DNA from: Larkinella bovis
GTDB lineage: Bacteria; Bacteroidota; Bacteroidia; Cytophagales; Spirosomataceae
Reading direction: 5' to 3'
Length of the DNA: 64,000 nt
Assembly (NCBI RefSeq): GCF_042655385.1
Contig: NZ_JBHSMA010000003.1
Location: 248,001 to 312,000 of the forward strand
The translations under genes and the position numbers were made by a program. A model generated the notes under the pieces. It was not told where the DNA came from. It was given only the letters and a program-made list of their open reading frames with translations, and searched no databases. How positions within the stretch are numbered: the stretch's first letter is position 1; each line of letters opens with the position of its first letter. Shown here piece after piece: positions 44,253 to 51,736 of the stretch.

Positions 44253-46841
44253 TTAAATCAGGTTTGTACCGGTTCCTTTCAGTTCCTGGGGTACCGGAAA
44301 GCTGTAGGCGTGGGCCCCGTTGCCTTTTCCCGCATTCTTCAGATCCACCCGGTAGATGTCGGCCAGGGTTGTGCCCCAGACGGTGCTGCCGGTGTAGAAC
44401 TCGACGGTGAGCGGGCTGTTGGGCTGGTTGCGGTCCCAGGCCCAGCCACGGATGGTGCCACACTCGACTTTATCGAGAAAGCCCTCGAAGTTACCCGTTA
44501 CGGCGACGGCGGGGGTGATCGTCAGCAGGAAGCTGACGCTGTTGGCGGCCCCCAGCGGGTCGGTGGCGATGTAGGTAATGAGAAACTCGCCGGTCTGGGT
44601 GGGGGTTCCGGCCAGGACGCGGGTTTGGGCATTGAGCGTCAAACTGGTGGGCAGGCCACTTTGCGAATAGGTGAGCGTTTGACTCTCTGGATCGGCGAAG
44701 GGGGGCAGGGTGACCTGGAAGGGAACGCCGACCCGGGCACTGAGGGGTTTGATTAGCGAGGTAGGGGTGGGCGGTTTGGGGGGCTGATTGCCCGGCAGGG
44801 GGTTGGGCTGACAGAGGATGGCCTTGGGAGCGTTTTTCAAGACAAAGCTGTTGCCGGCGACGCGGGCGGAGAGCTGGTGGGGCAGTCCATCCTTGAGCTG
44901 GTCGGGGATGGCCCAGACGAAGGCATGGCATCCGTTACCTTTGCCGGCCTCGAGCAGATCCTGGCGGAACACGTCGGCGGGCAGGGAGGCAATGAGTTGC
45001 TCGTTGTCGAGCAGATCGACGGTGATGGGGGTATTGGCTTTGTTTCGGTCCCAGACCCAGCCGCGGAAGGTCTGGCAATCGGCGCCGTAGAGGTAGCCTT
45101 CAAAGGAGCCGGTGACGGTGGGAGCCATGACGGTGATGGTGAAGTGGGAGGGTTCGCTGGTGCAGGCGTCGCTGGAGCAGGTGGCCTGGTAGGCGAAGGC
45201 GCCTGGTGTGGTGGTATTCACGGGAATGGGTCCGGTGCCGGAGCTACTGCCGGGGCCGTTCCAGCTGTGTGTTCCGGTACAATTGCTGGCGGTCAGTAGC
45301 AGGGCGGTTCCCTGGGCGATGGTGGTGCTGGTCAGGTTGGGGGGAACGGGTTTGGCTATGCCGGTTATGCTTACGGTGGAGGTCGCCGAACAGCCCATGC
45401 TGGTGGCGGTGACAGTAAATGCCTGGGGGCCGGTGGTTGTCAGGCTGGCGCTGATGGGGTTGGTGGTGGTATCACTGAGCTGGGCACCCTCCGGTGCGGT
45501 CCAGTGATAGGTTACGGGGCCTCCTCCAGTGCTGGTCGCGGTGGCCGAGAGGCTAATGGGTTGACCAACGCAACTGCTGGTGGAAGCGGCCAGGGCGGTG
45601 ACGGTTATGGAGCCGGGCTCTGGGGCCTGGAACTCGTAAGCGCCGATATCAACGCGGCTACCCTGAATTCGGGGGTAGCCGGCCAGGTCGGTAGCGGGTA
45701 AGGCCGTCGCTGAATAGGGGCCACTGAGGGCAGTGGCACTGGTGGGGTCGCCCGCGTTGATGGCTGGGGAGCACATCGTCAATTGCAGATCGGTCGTACT
45801 AAGGAAGGGCGCGGTTTCGGATGTGATGTTGTTATCACCCGCGTAGTCCGTGATCTGGGCATCGAACAGGCAATAATGGGCGGTTAATAGTTTTTCAGTC
45901 ACCGAAAAAACCGGATTATTGCCATTGCCCCAGAGAATGCAGTTGGTCAAAATGGCCCTGGATGAAGGAGCAAAAATATATATTCCCCCGCCGTAAGTAG
46001 CCGTATTGGACGCAATGCTGCAGTTGGTCAAACTGGGACTGGAAGCATTATCAATATAAATTCCCCCGCCGTAAGTAGCCGTATTCCCTCGAAGGCTACA
46101 GTTGGTTAAACTGGGATTGGAATTATAATTTTCCATGCCCCCGCCGTACTCTGCCCTGTTATTCGAAAAGCTGCAGTGGGTTAAAATAGGACTGGCCCAG
46201 CTATTAGACATTCCTCCGCCCCATTTAGCGGTATTTGACGTGAAACTACAGTTAGTCACCGTGGGGCTGGATGACACATTATACATTCCTCCGCCAGAAG
46301 CATAAGATTCAGTCGCATTTCCCCCGGTAATCACAAAACCATCCAGTAGGGCCGTGTTGTCAACCGAAGTGTTTGAAATCACATGGTAGGCGTTGTCGCT
46401 GGCATCGTTTTCGGTACCAATATCCCCACTGAGGGTAGTGCTTGAGGGGGTGCTCAGGTTGAGGGCGGGTCGATCCATGAGATTGGTTTCATTCCCCTGA
46501 AATCCTCCGTATACTTTGACCCCGTTTTTCAGGGAAAAGCTCCGGTTGCGGTCGGTTCCCGTGGTAGGTTTGTAGGTACCCTGAGCGACCCATACTTCCC
46601 CGCCCGCACTGGCCAGCGCATCGATGGCGCCCTGAAAGTCGGCGGTAGCGGTTTGCCAGCTGGTGGCGGTGGCCGGGTTGGGATTGGTTCCCTGGGTGGA
46701 GACATACAACCGGGTTTGGGCGGAGGCTACCGTCGATAGAACAAGCAAGCCGACCAACAGCCGGAATCGGTTTCGTTTCGATTTCAATGCAAGGGCATTG
46801 ACCATTGAAAAGTAGGATTGAGAGATGGGTTTTATGCTCAT
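44253..46841 (-). CDS. Secreted beta-helix protein, truncated before its T9SS domain
   Basis: An 862-residue exported protein. After the signal peptide (end at STVASAQ) residues about 40-340 form a right-handed beta-helix with five tandem repeats of the type GGGMYN...TNCSFTSNTA; the repeats are near-identical at the DNA level (period 75-78 bases). Ig-like and cadherin-like segments follow, then two copies of a module with GWVWDRNK/GWAWDRNQ and AGKGNGCHAF. The reading frame ends at TAA (44253-44255) inside the second module, where the first copy has Ser (TCC). The C-terminal T9SS domain is left downstream. Start 46841 is used; ATG 46805 is possible. It resembles large surface adhesins or glycan binders. 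Confidence 0.8.
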   Translation of the reverse strand: MSIKPISQSYFSMVNALALKSKRNRFRLLVGLLVLSTVASAQTRLYVSTQGTNPNPATATSWQTATADFQGAIDALASAGGEVWVAQGTYKPTTGTDRNRSFSLKNGVKVYGGFQGNETNLMDRPALNLSTPSSTTLSGDIGTENDASDNAYHVISNTSVDNTALLDGFVITGGNATESYASGGGMYNVSSSPTVTNCSFTSNTAKWGGGMSNSWASPILTHCSFSNNRAEYGGGMENYNSNPSLTNCSLRGNTATYGGGIYIDNASSPSLTNCSIASNTATYGGGIYIFAPSSRAILTNCILWGNGNNPVFSVTEKLLTAHYCLFDAQITDYAGDNNITSETAPFLSTTDLQLTMCSPAINAGDPTSATALSGPYSATALPATDLAGYPRIQGSRVDIGAYEFQAPEPGSITVTALAASTSSCVGQPISLSATATSTGGGPVTYHWTAPEGAQLSDTTTNPISASLTTTGPQAFTVTATSMGCSATSTVSITGIAKPVPPNLTSTTIAQGTALLLTASNCTGTHSWNGPGSSSGTGPIPVNTTTPGAFAYQATCSSDACTSEPSHFTITVMAPTVTGSFEGYLYGADCQTFRGWVWDRNKANTPITVDLLDNEQLIASLPADVFRQDLLEAGKGNGCHAFVWAIPDQLKDGLPHQLSARVAGNSFVLKNAPKAILCQPNPLPGNQPPKPPTPTSLIKPLSARVGVPFQVTLPPFADPESQTLTYSQSGLPTSLTLNAQTRVLAGTPTQTGEFLITYIATDPLGAANSVSFLLTITPAVAVTGNFEGFLDKVECGTIRGWAWDRNQPNSPLTVEFYTGSTVWGTTLADIYRVDLKNAGKGNGAHAYSFPVPQELKGTGTNLI
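45930..46300 (-). repeat. Tandem beta-helix coding repeats
   Basis: Five units of 25-26 codons (GGGMxN...NCSxxxNxA) repeat with a period of 75-78 bases. The 26-base stretch beginning ATTCCCCCGCCGTAAGTAGC is identical at 45982 and 46060. Such repeats can expand or contract by recombination. Confidence 0.75.
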
Positions 46842-47289
46842 TATGAATGAGTTTAGGACAGGGAAGGTGCAAGGTTACAGCTTTTTTTTAAATCCTAAAC
46901 TATCCTATGTGAATTAGATAATAAAATATAGAAGGTTGATTTTCAGGGAGAACGACTTATTGCTGGGTTGCGTAAACGATGGAGGAGGGTGGTCCAGGCC
47001 GATCCGCAAGACGCCGGCATGGTTTGGAGAACGTTTTGGGATATACGTTGGCGGCCTTTCCGGAGTTCAGCCTAGCGAATGAGACTTATCTCAGGCCGTG
47101 AAAAGCACAGTAAGCGACTTCAATCTGCCGTTGGTGGATGCCTGCTCTGGAAGTAGCAACTGGATGCTGGATGGTTGGATGCTGGATGCTAGATGCTGGA
47201 TAATTGGATACTGATAACCAAAAGTTTAGCATCCTGCATCCAACCATCTAGCATCTAGCATCCGATATCCAGCATATAAGTCCAACTCC
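46842..47289. other. 448-base gap with promoter traces and a large mirror-word repeat
   Basis: On the minus strand TAGTTTAG at 46902-46895 with a weak TTTA 19 bases before it may be the promoter of the beta-helix gene. Bases about 46960-47160 hold no gene. Bases 47161-47277 hold the GGATGCT repeat described separately. Confidence 0.4.
47161..47277. repeat. Mirror-word repeat based on GGATGCT
   Basis: The left half (47161-47210) repeats TGGATGCT, TGGATGGT and AGATGCT; the right half (47226-47277) repeats the inverse words AGCATCC, AACCATC and AGCATCT. Each half is an array of short words and the two halves pair imperfectly over about 45 bases. It lies 13 bases after the double-thioredoxin gene stop and may end its transcript. 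Confidence 0.65.
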
Positions 47290-48426
47290 TTAATAATACC
47301 GCCCGATCAGCCGGTTTTCGACAATCCGGCGTTTCATTTCCAGCACGTCAATGGTGCCCTGCTGGCTGTACACAATCTTGCCACCCGGTTCCACCAGAAC
47401 CGTATAGGGCAAAGCGCCCTGCCATTTCGGGTCAATGGCTTCGATCAGCGCGTATTTATCCTCCTGGCTGAAAATGTAATTTTTGTTGGATGCTTCTTTC
47501 TTTTTCAGAAATTCCAGGGCCTTCGCTTTTTTATCCGGTTTGTCGGCCGACACCGAAATGAACTCAAAATCCCGCTCACGGTACATCCGGTCGATGCTGA
47601 TAAAGTCGGGGAACTCCTGCACGCAGGGGCCGCACCAGGTCGCCCAGACGTTGATCAGCCGCAGTTTATCGGAATCGTTTTTGAGCAATTTTTTCAGCCC
47701 TTCCGCGTCTATATCGTCAAGCGAAACCGGGCGCTTCGCCCACTCGGCCTGCTGCTTTTTGATGTAATCTTCCTTTTCCATCCATTTGACCGAACAGCCG
47801 AACGTTTTGGTGGTGGGCACGGCTACTTTCTGACCCGCTAAAACTGCATCCAGGGCCGCGCGCGCATCTTCGGCATTGCCAGTTCCCGGTTTTTCCTTCG
47901 CATCGAACCGCCCGGCGTATTGCAGTTTGCGGTCTTTGTCGAAAATAAAAACATGGGGCGTGGCCACCGGTCCGTACTTCTGGGCCGTGGCCTGCGTGTC
48001 ACCGTCGTAGAGGTACGGGAAATTATACCCCTTCGCTTTGGCCCGGATTTTCATTTCCTCGAAACTGTCGCTGAGGTCGGTATAGCCCAGTTCGGCCAGG
48101 CTCACGGTTGTCGGGTTATTGGGTGAAATGACCACGAAGTTGACCTGCTTCGGTTTGTAATCCTTCACCAGCTGAATCAGCCGGTCTTCGTACGCCTGGG
48201 CGGTGGGGCAGTGGTTGCAACTAAAAACCATGACCAGGGCGGGCGATCCGGCGAAACTCTTCAGGGTATACGTTTTGCCGTCGATACCGGGCAGCGAGAA
48301 ATCCGGGGCCGATGCGCCGATTTCCAGTGTTTTATGATCTGCCGGCGGCAGAAAAGCCAGGCTGGCCACCAGCACCAGGAGGCCGGTAACGCGCCGGAAG
48401 GTTTGGGTCAAAGGGTTGGTAATCAT
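47290..48426 (-). CDS. Secreted protein with two thioredoxin domains
   Basis: A 378-residue exported protein. The signal peptide ends near residue 27. Domain 1 (about 32-200) is an AhpC/TSA-like thioredoxin fold with the motif FSCNHCPTAQAYE (CNHC). Domain 2 (about 235-378) is a TlpA-like thioredoxin with WATWCGPCVQEFPDF (CGPC) and the cis-Pro segment ALPYTVLVEPGG. Two different redox sites in one periplasmic protein suggest relay of electrons or paired thiol-disulfide work on outer-membrane or cytochrome proteins. No partner gene is adjacent. Confidence 0.85.
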   Translation of the reverse strand: MITNPLTQTFRRVTGLLVLVASLAFLPPADHKTLEIGASAPDFSLPGIDGKTYTLKSFAGSPALVMVFSCNHCPTAQAYEDRLIQLVKDYKPKQVNFVVISPNNPTTVSLAELGYTDLSDSFEEMKIRAKAKGYNFPYLYDGDTQATAQKYGPVATPHVFIFDKDRKLQYAGRFDAKEKPGTGNAEDARAALDAVLAGQKVAVPTTKTFGCSVKWMEKEDYIKKQQAEWAKRPVSLDDIDAEGLKKLLKNDSDKLRLINVWATWCGPCVQEFPDFISIDRMYRERDFEFISVSADKPDKKAKALEFLKKKEASNKNYIFSQEDKYALIEAIDPKWQGALPYTVLVEPGGKIVYSQQGTIDVLEMKRRIVENRLIGRYY

Positions 48427-48643
48427 AGGAATAGAGACTTGGTGTAGGAATACTTTTATAAAAGCTGAAAATAATGAAAGATTGCCGGAATGGGAAAATC
48501 CGTACGGTTTTCTTACGGTTTGGCCATCAAAAATGCGGATTCAACCGAACCGGCTTTTGAAACGGCCGGTTCGCATACTACTTTTAGCGCCGGGTTGACG
48601 CCCGTATTAATCCACTAACCCAGCAAAGGATCCATCCGATTTT

Positions 48644-49708
48644 GTGAACAAACAGGAACAACCGACTTGGGTCGGCGGCCCCGAGCCCGTTAACGACAAA
48701 TGGCTGCAAATCATTGGGGTTCCGATGGCGGTATTGCCGTTCGTTTTCTTTTACCTGAACGAATACGGCTACGATGGGCGGTTGTTTGCCCAGACGTTTC
48801 TGGCGGGCGTGGTTTCGACCGGACTGGCGTGGCAACTGCTGCGGTGGTGGGTGTTGAAGGTGCGGACCTGGTATATAGCGCGGGAGGAGTTCCGGCAACG
48901 GCTGCTGGTTACGTTCCTGGGGTATTCGGTATTTATCATTCCGATGCAGATTCTGGAAACCTGGAGCATCCGGTTTTTTGATCTGACCGGGCTGATGCAG
49001 GAACCTGAGTTTCCGCGCGTCTACCTGATGCACATCGGGATGGCGCTGTTGTTTGCTTTTCTGGTGGGCGCGATTTACGAGAGTATGTATTATCTGCAGA
49101 AAAACCGGGAAGCCATTCTGGAAGCGGAAACCCTGAAAAAAGCGACCTTGCAGAGCCAGTATGACAGCCTGAAGAATCAGGTGAATCCGCATTTTCTGTT
49201 CAATTCGCTGAACTCGCTGTCGTCGCTCATTACGGAAGATAAGAAACAGGCCGGGGAGTTTCTGGACGAACTGGCCAGCGTGTACCGGTATCTGCTTCAG
49301 GAAGGGGATCGGGAGCTGACGTTGCTGCGGAGCGAAGTGGATTTTATCCGGTCATACCGGTTTCTGATCCAGACGCGGTTCGGGTCGGCCATTTCGTTCG
49401 CTATACAGGTCGATGAGCCGTTTCTGGACGATTGGCTGCCCCCGCTGACGCTGCAAACGCTGGTCGAAAACGCGATTCGGTACAACATCATTTTACCCGA
49501 AAAACCGCTGCAATTGCGCATTCAAACCACCGCTGACGGGCAATTGCAGGTCATTAATTCGATCCAGCGAAAACCGCTGCGGGTGGCGGCCATGCCCATT
49601 GGCCTGGGGTCGTTGACCGACCGGTTTCAGCGGCTGGGGTTACGCCCCCTGGTCATCAGCGACGACGGTGCCGAGTTTCGGGTAACTGTCCCGCTGCTGC
49701 GGAAGTAG
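48644..49708 (+). CDS. LytS-type sensor histidine kinase
   Basis: A 354-residue membrane kinase. Four hydrophobic helices lie in residues 20-145, then a coiled-coil linker and the His_kinase domain with phospho-His183 in NPHFLFNSLNSLSS. The ATP-binding region includes LVENAIRYNIILPEKP and the glycine loop GLGSLTDRFQRL. It belongs to the LytS/YehU class, which normally pairs with a LytTR-domain regulator; none is next to it. It begins with GTG at 48644, the only start that gives the first helix. Confidence 0.88.
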   Translation: MNKQEQPTWVGGPEPVNDKWLQIIGVPMAVLPFVFFYLNEYGYDGRLFAQTFLAGVVSTGLAWQLLRWWVLKVRTWYIAREEFRQRLLVTFLGYSVFIIPMQILETWSIRFFDLTGLMQEPEFPRVYLMHIGMALLFAFLVGAIYESMYYLQKNREAILEAETLKKATLQSQYDSLKNQVNPHFLFNSLNSLSSLITEDKKQAGEFLDELASVYRYLLQEGDRELTLLRSEVDFIRSYRFLIQTRFGSAISFAIQVDEPFLDDWLPPLTLQTLVENAIRYNIILPEKPLQLRIQTTADGQLQVINSIQRKPLRVAAMPIGLGSLTDRFQRLGLRPLVISDDGAEFRVTVPLLRK

Positions 49709-49809
49709 CCGAACCGGTATATGGTGAGGTTCGCAGGAGCATCAATACGGCAACCCACCGAGTATCGAAAACCGTATACGGAATACTGTAAACATAAACA
49801 ACAAAAACG
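49709..49809. repeat. Intergenic mirror-word repeat with TTCGCAGGAGC core
   Basis: GGTATATGGTGAGG leads to TTCGCAGGAGC (about 49732-49742), and inverse words GAAAACCGTATACGG and ACTGTAAAC follow. It belongs to the family at 2514 and 42415. Confidence 0.55.
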
Positions 49810-50481
49810 ATGAAGATGCTGAAAATGAGTTTGCTTCTGGCTCTGATGAGCCCCGTGGCCGCGATGGCCCAATACCTGCCGCTGGGCGCGATCACGTCGT
49901 GGACCGACGGCTATGTGGTTACGATGGAAAACGATACCGTTCGCGGAAAAGTCCGGGTGAGCATGATGGTAAACGATGCCCCCGGCAGTGTGGCCGTGCG
50001 GACTCAGGACGACAAGAAAATTTCGTTCAAAGGCGACAAGCTCCGGCTGGTAGCCCAGGATATACCCAAATTTGCCTACAGCACCGGAGCCATTCCCCGC
50101 GAGCGCGAACAGGTGGTGTTCGAACGGGTGCCAAATCCGCGCAGCAACGGCAAAACCGCCCTGCTCGAACGACTGAGCCATCCCGGCAAAATCACCCTGT
50201 ACTTCGATGCCAACGGCTGGAAAAAGAATTCGGAGTTCACCTTCGGCAATTTCACGATCGGCACGAATCCGAGAGACCTCAGCTTTGTGGTCGTGAAAGA
50301 CCGGACCAACGCCCGCCTTGTCAAAAAAGGCACGATCGACGACGAACACGAAGCGCTTTTTGGCGATTGCCCGGCTTTTGTGCGGCAGTTTCCGGCCGCT
50401 ACGCGCCGGGACTGGAACCGCTTCGGCGAGATTGTGGAAGCATACAACCAGACCTGTGTGGTCGGTACTCCGATGAACTAA
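49810..50481 (+). CDS. Secreted protein of unknown function
   Basis: A 223-residue exported protein that I do not recognise. The signal peptide is MKMLKMSLLLALMSPVAAMA. The mature part is beta-rich with a repeated pattern (GYVVTMENDTVRGKVRVS, KISFKGDKLRLVAQD), contains basic segments, and ends with two cysteines in GDCPAFV and NQTCVVG that could be paired. The YFDANGWKKNSEFTFGN stretch resembles small outer-membrane or periplasmic binding folds. It follows the LytS-type kinase at 101 bases and may be its target, but no evidence shows that. Confidence 0.6.
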   Translation: MKMLKMSLLLALMSPVAAMAQYLPLGAITSWTDGYVVTMENDTVRGKVRVSMMVNDAPGSVAVRTQDDKKISFKGDKLRLVAQDIPKFAYSTGAIPREREQVVFERVPNPRSNGKTALLERLSHPGKITLYFDANGWKKNSEFTFGNFTIGTNPRDLSFVVVKDRTNARLVKKGTIDDEHEALFGDCPAFVRQFPAATRRDWNRFGEIVEAYNQTCVVGTPMN

Positions 50482-50567
50482 AGGCGGTTGGGTGAAAAAG
50501 TTACGAAACGCTGTAGCGTTCGGGCAGTGCGGTGCGTCATGGGGGTGTAACCTCACTGATTCACTCC

Positions 50568-51092
50568 ATGAAAACGAATGTCTTTTTATCCAGCTTCCTG
50601 AAGTACCGTAAAATTACCGCCGTTTTGAGCTTTGTATTGCTGGCCGCCCTGAGCGCCTGTCAGCAGGATTCGGGCAACGACCCGGCGCCCTCGGACAAAA
50701 ATCTGACGCCTTTCCTCAAAAGTCCGGAAGAATACAACCGGGCCATGAACGCCCGGACCAAAGCCGAAAACGTTCCGTTCACGATCGAAGACGTCAGCCG
50801 CGACGGCAACATCCTGACCGTAAAAGTAAAAGGCGGTTGCTCGCCCGAATCGTTCAAGGCGGTCTGGAACGGGGTCGAAATCATGATTTACCCGCCGACT
50901 ATTCACCTGGCCTTACTGCACGAAACCGGCGAGGTATCGGGCTGTCCGACCGACCGGGAGCACACGCTCAAAATCGATATTACCCAGGTGGTTGGCGAAG
51001 GCGATCACGCCAATACAACCTTTGTCGTTTACAACGGGTCGAAGGTGCAGGACACGACGCTCGACCCGAACGGCAATGTTTCCAACCAATAA
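50568..51092 (+). CDS. Lipoprotein of unknown function
   Basis: A 174-residue lipoprotein with lipobox LSAC after a hydrophobic signal (SFVLLAALSAC). The mature part contains a Bacteroidota-like calcium-sensitive or Ig-like beta-sandwich (ILTVKVKGGCSPESF, VSGCPTDREHTL), with two cysteines that may form a bond. I do not recognise the family. ATG at 50568 begins the signal; the gene ends 68 bases before the ECF sigma gene. Confidence 0.65.
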   Translation: MKTNVFLSSFLKYRKITAVLSFVLLAALSACQQDSGNDPAPSDKNLTPFLKSPEEYNRAMNARTKAENVPFTIEDVSRDGNILTVKVKGGCSPESFKAVWNGVEIMIYPPTIHLALLHETGEVSGCPTDREHTLKIDITQVVGEGDHANTTFVVYNGSKVQDTTLDPNGNVSNQ

Positions 51093-51160
51093 ATTGACAC
51101 GCACAAGGGGAGCGGTGGGTCAGTGGCCCACCGCTCTTTTTATCGCCCGTAGCCAGTGGC

Positions 51161-51736
51161 ATGGCACCCGATTGTACTCCTTTTGAACGACGGCTCATCG
51201 AAGGATGCCAGCAAGGCAGCCCGCAGCACCAGGAAATGTTTTACAAGCATTTTTACGGGTTTACCATGGCTATTGCCCTCCGCTACCACCCCGGTCGGCA
51301 GGAAGCCGCCAGTGTGGTCAATGATAGTTTCATGAAGGTATTCGATCGGATCGACCGGTATGCGTTCAACGAAACGTTTCGGGGCTGGCTGCGCCGGATT
51401 GTGGTCAATACTGCCCTCGATCAATACCGGCGGATGGCCAGATACAGCCGCACGGTCGAAATCGATCAGGCCGATCTGGAGCCGGTTACACTGGAAGATT
51501 CGGTCATCAGCCAACTCACGGCGGACGACATTCTGGGGCTGCTGCAACACCTGCCCGACACCTACCGGGTGGTCTTTAATCTCTACGAAATAGAAGGCTA
51601 TTCGCATGAAGAAATTGCCCGGCAACTCAAGCTGTCGGTCAGTTCGTCGCGGGTGTACCTGGCGCGGGCCAAAGAGAAGCTGGCCCGTTTAGTGAAACGT
51701 TATTTCCCGAACCACAATGAACGATTCTATCCATAA
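51161..51736 (+). CDS. ECF RNA polymerase sigma factor
   Basis: A 191-residue extracytoplasmic-function sigma factor. Region 2 is ASVVNDSFMKVFDRIDRY with RGWLRRIVVNTALDQYRR, and region 4 is LPDTYRVVFNLYEIEGYSHEEIARQL. It overlaps the next gene by 20 bases, which is the usual form for a sigma factor translated with its regulator in Bacteroidota. It probably directs a cell-envelope or outer-membrane stress regulon. No target promoter can be identified here. Confidence 0.92.
   Translation: MAPDCTPFERRLIEGCQQGSPQHQEMFYKHFYGFTMAIALRYHPGRQEAASVVNDSFMKVFDRIDRYAFNETFRGWLRRIVVNTALDQYRRMARYSRTVEIDQADLEPVTLEDSVISQLTADDILGLLQHLPDTYRVVFNLYEIEGYSHEEIARQLKLSVSSSRVYLARAKEKLARLVKRYFPNHNERFYP

Noticed and set aside
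45930..46300. CRISPR-like array
   Set aside because: The repeats are in frame with the protein, encode beta-helix units and have no spacers of constant length between identical repeats.
47161..47277. CRISPR array or simple satellite
   Set aside because: The words vary, are immediately adjacent and the second half is the inverse of the first; there are no cas genes.
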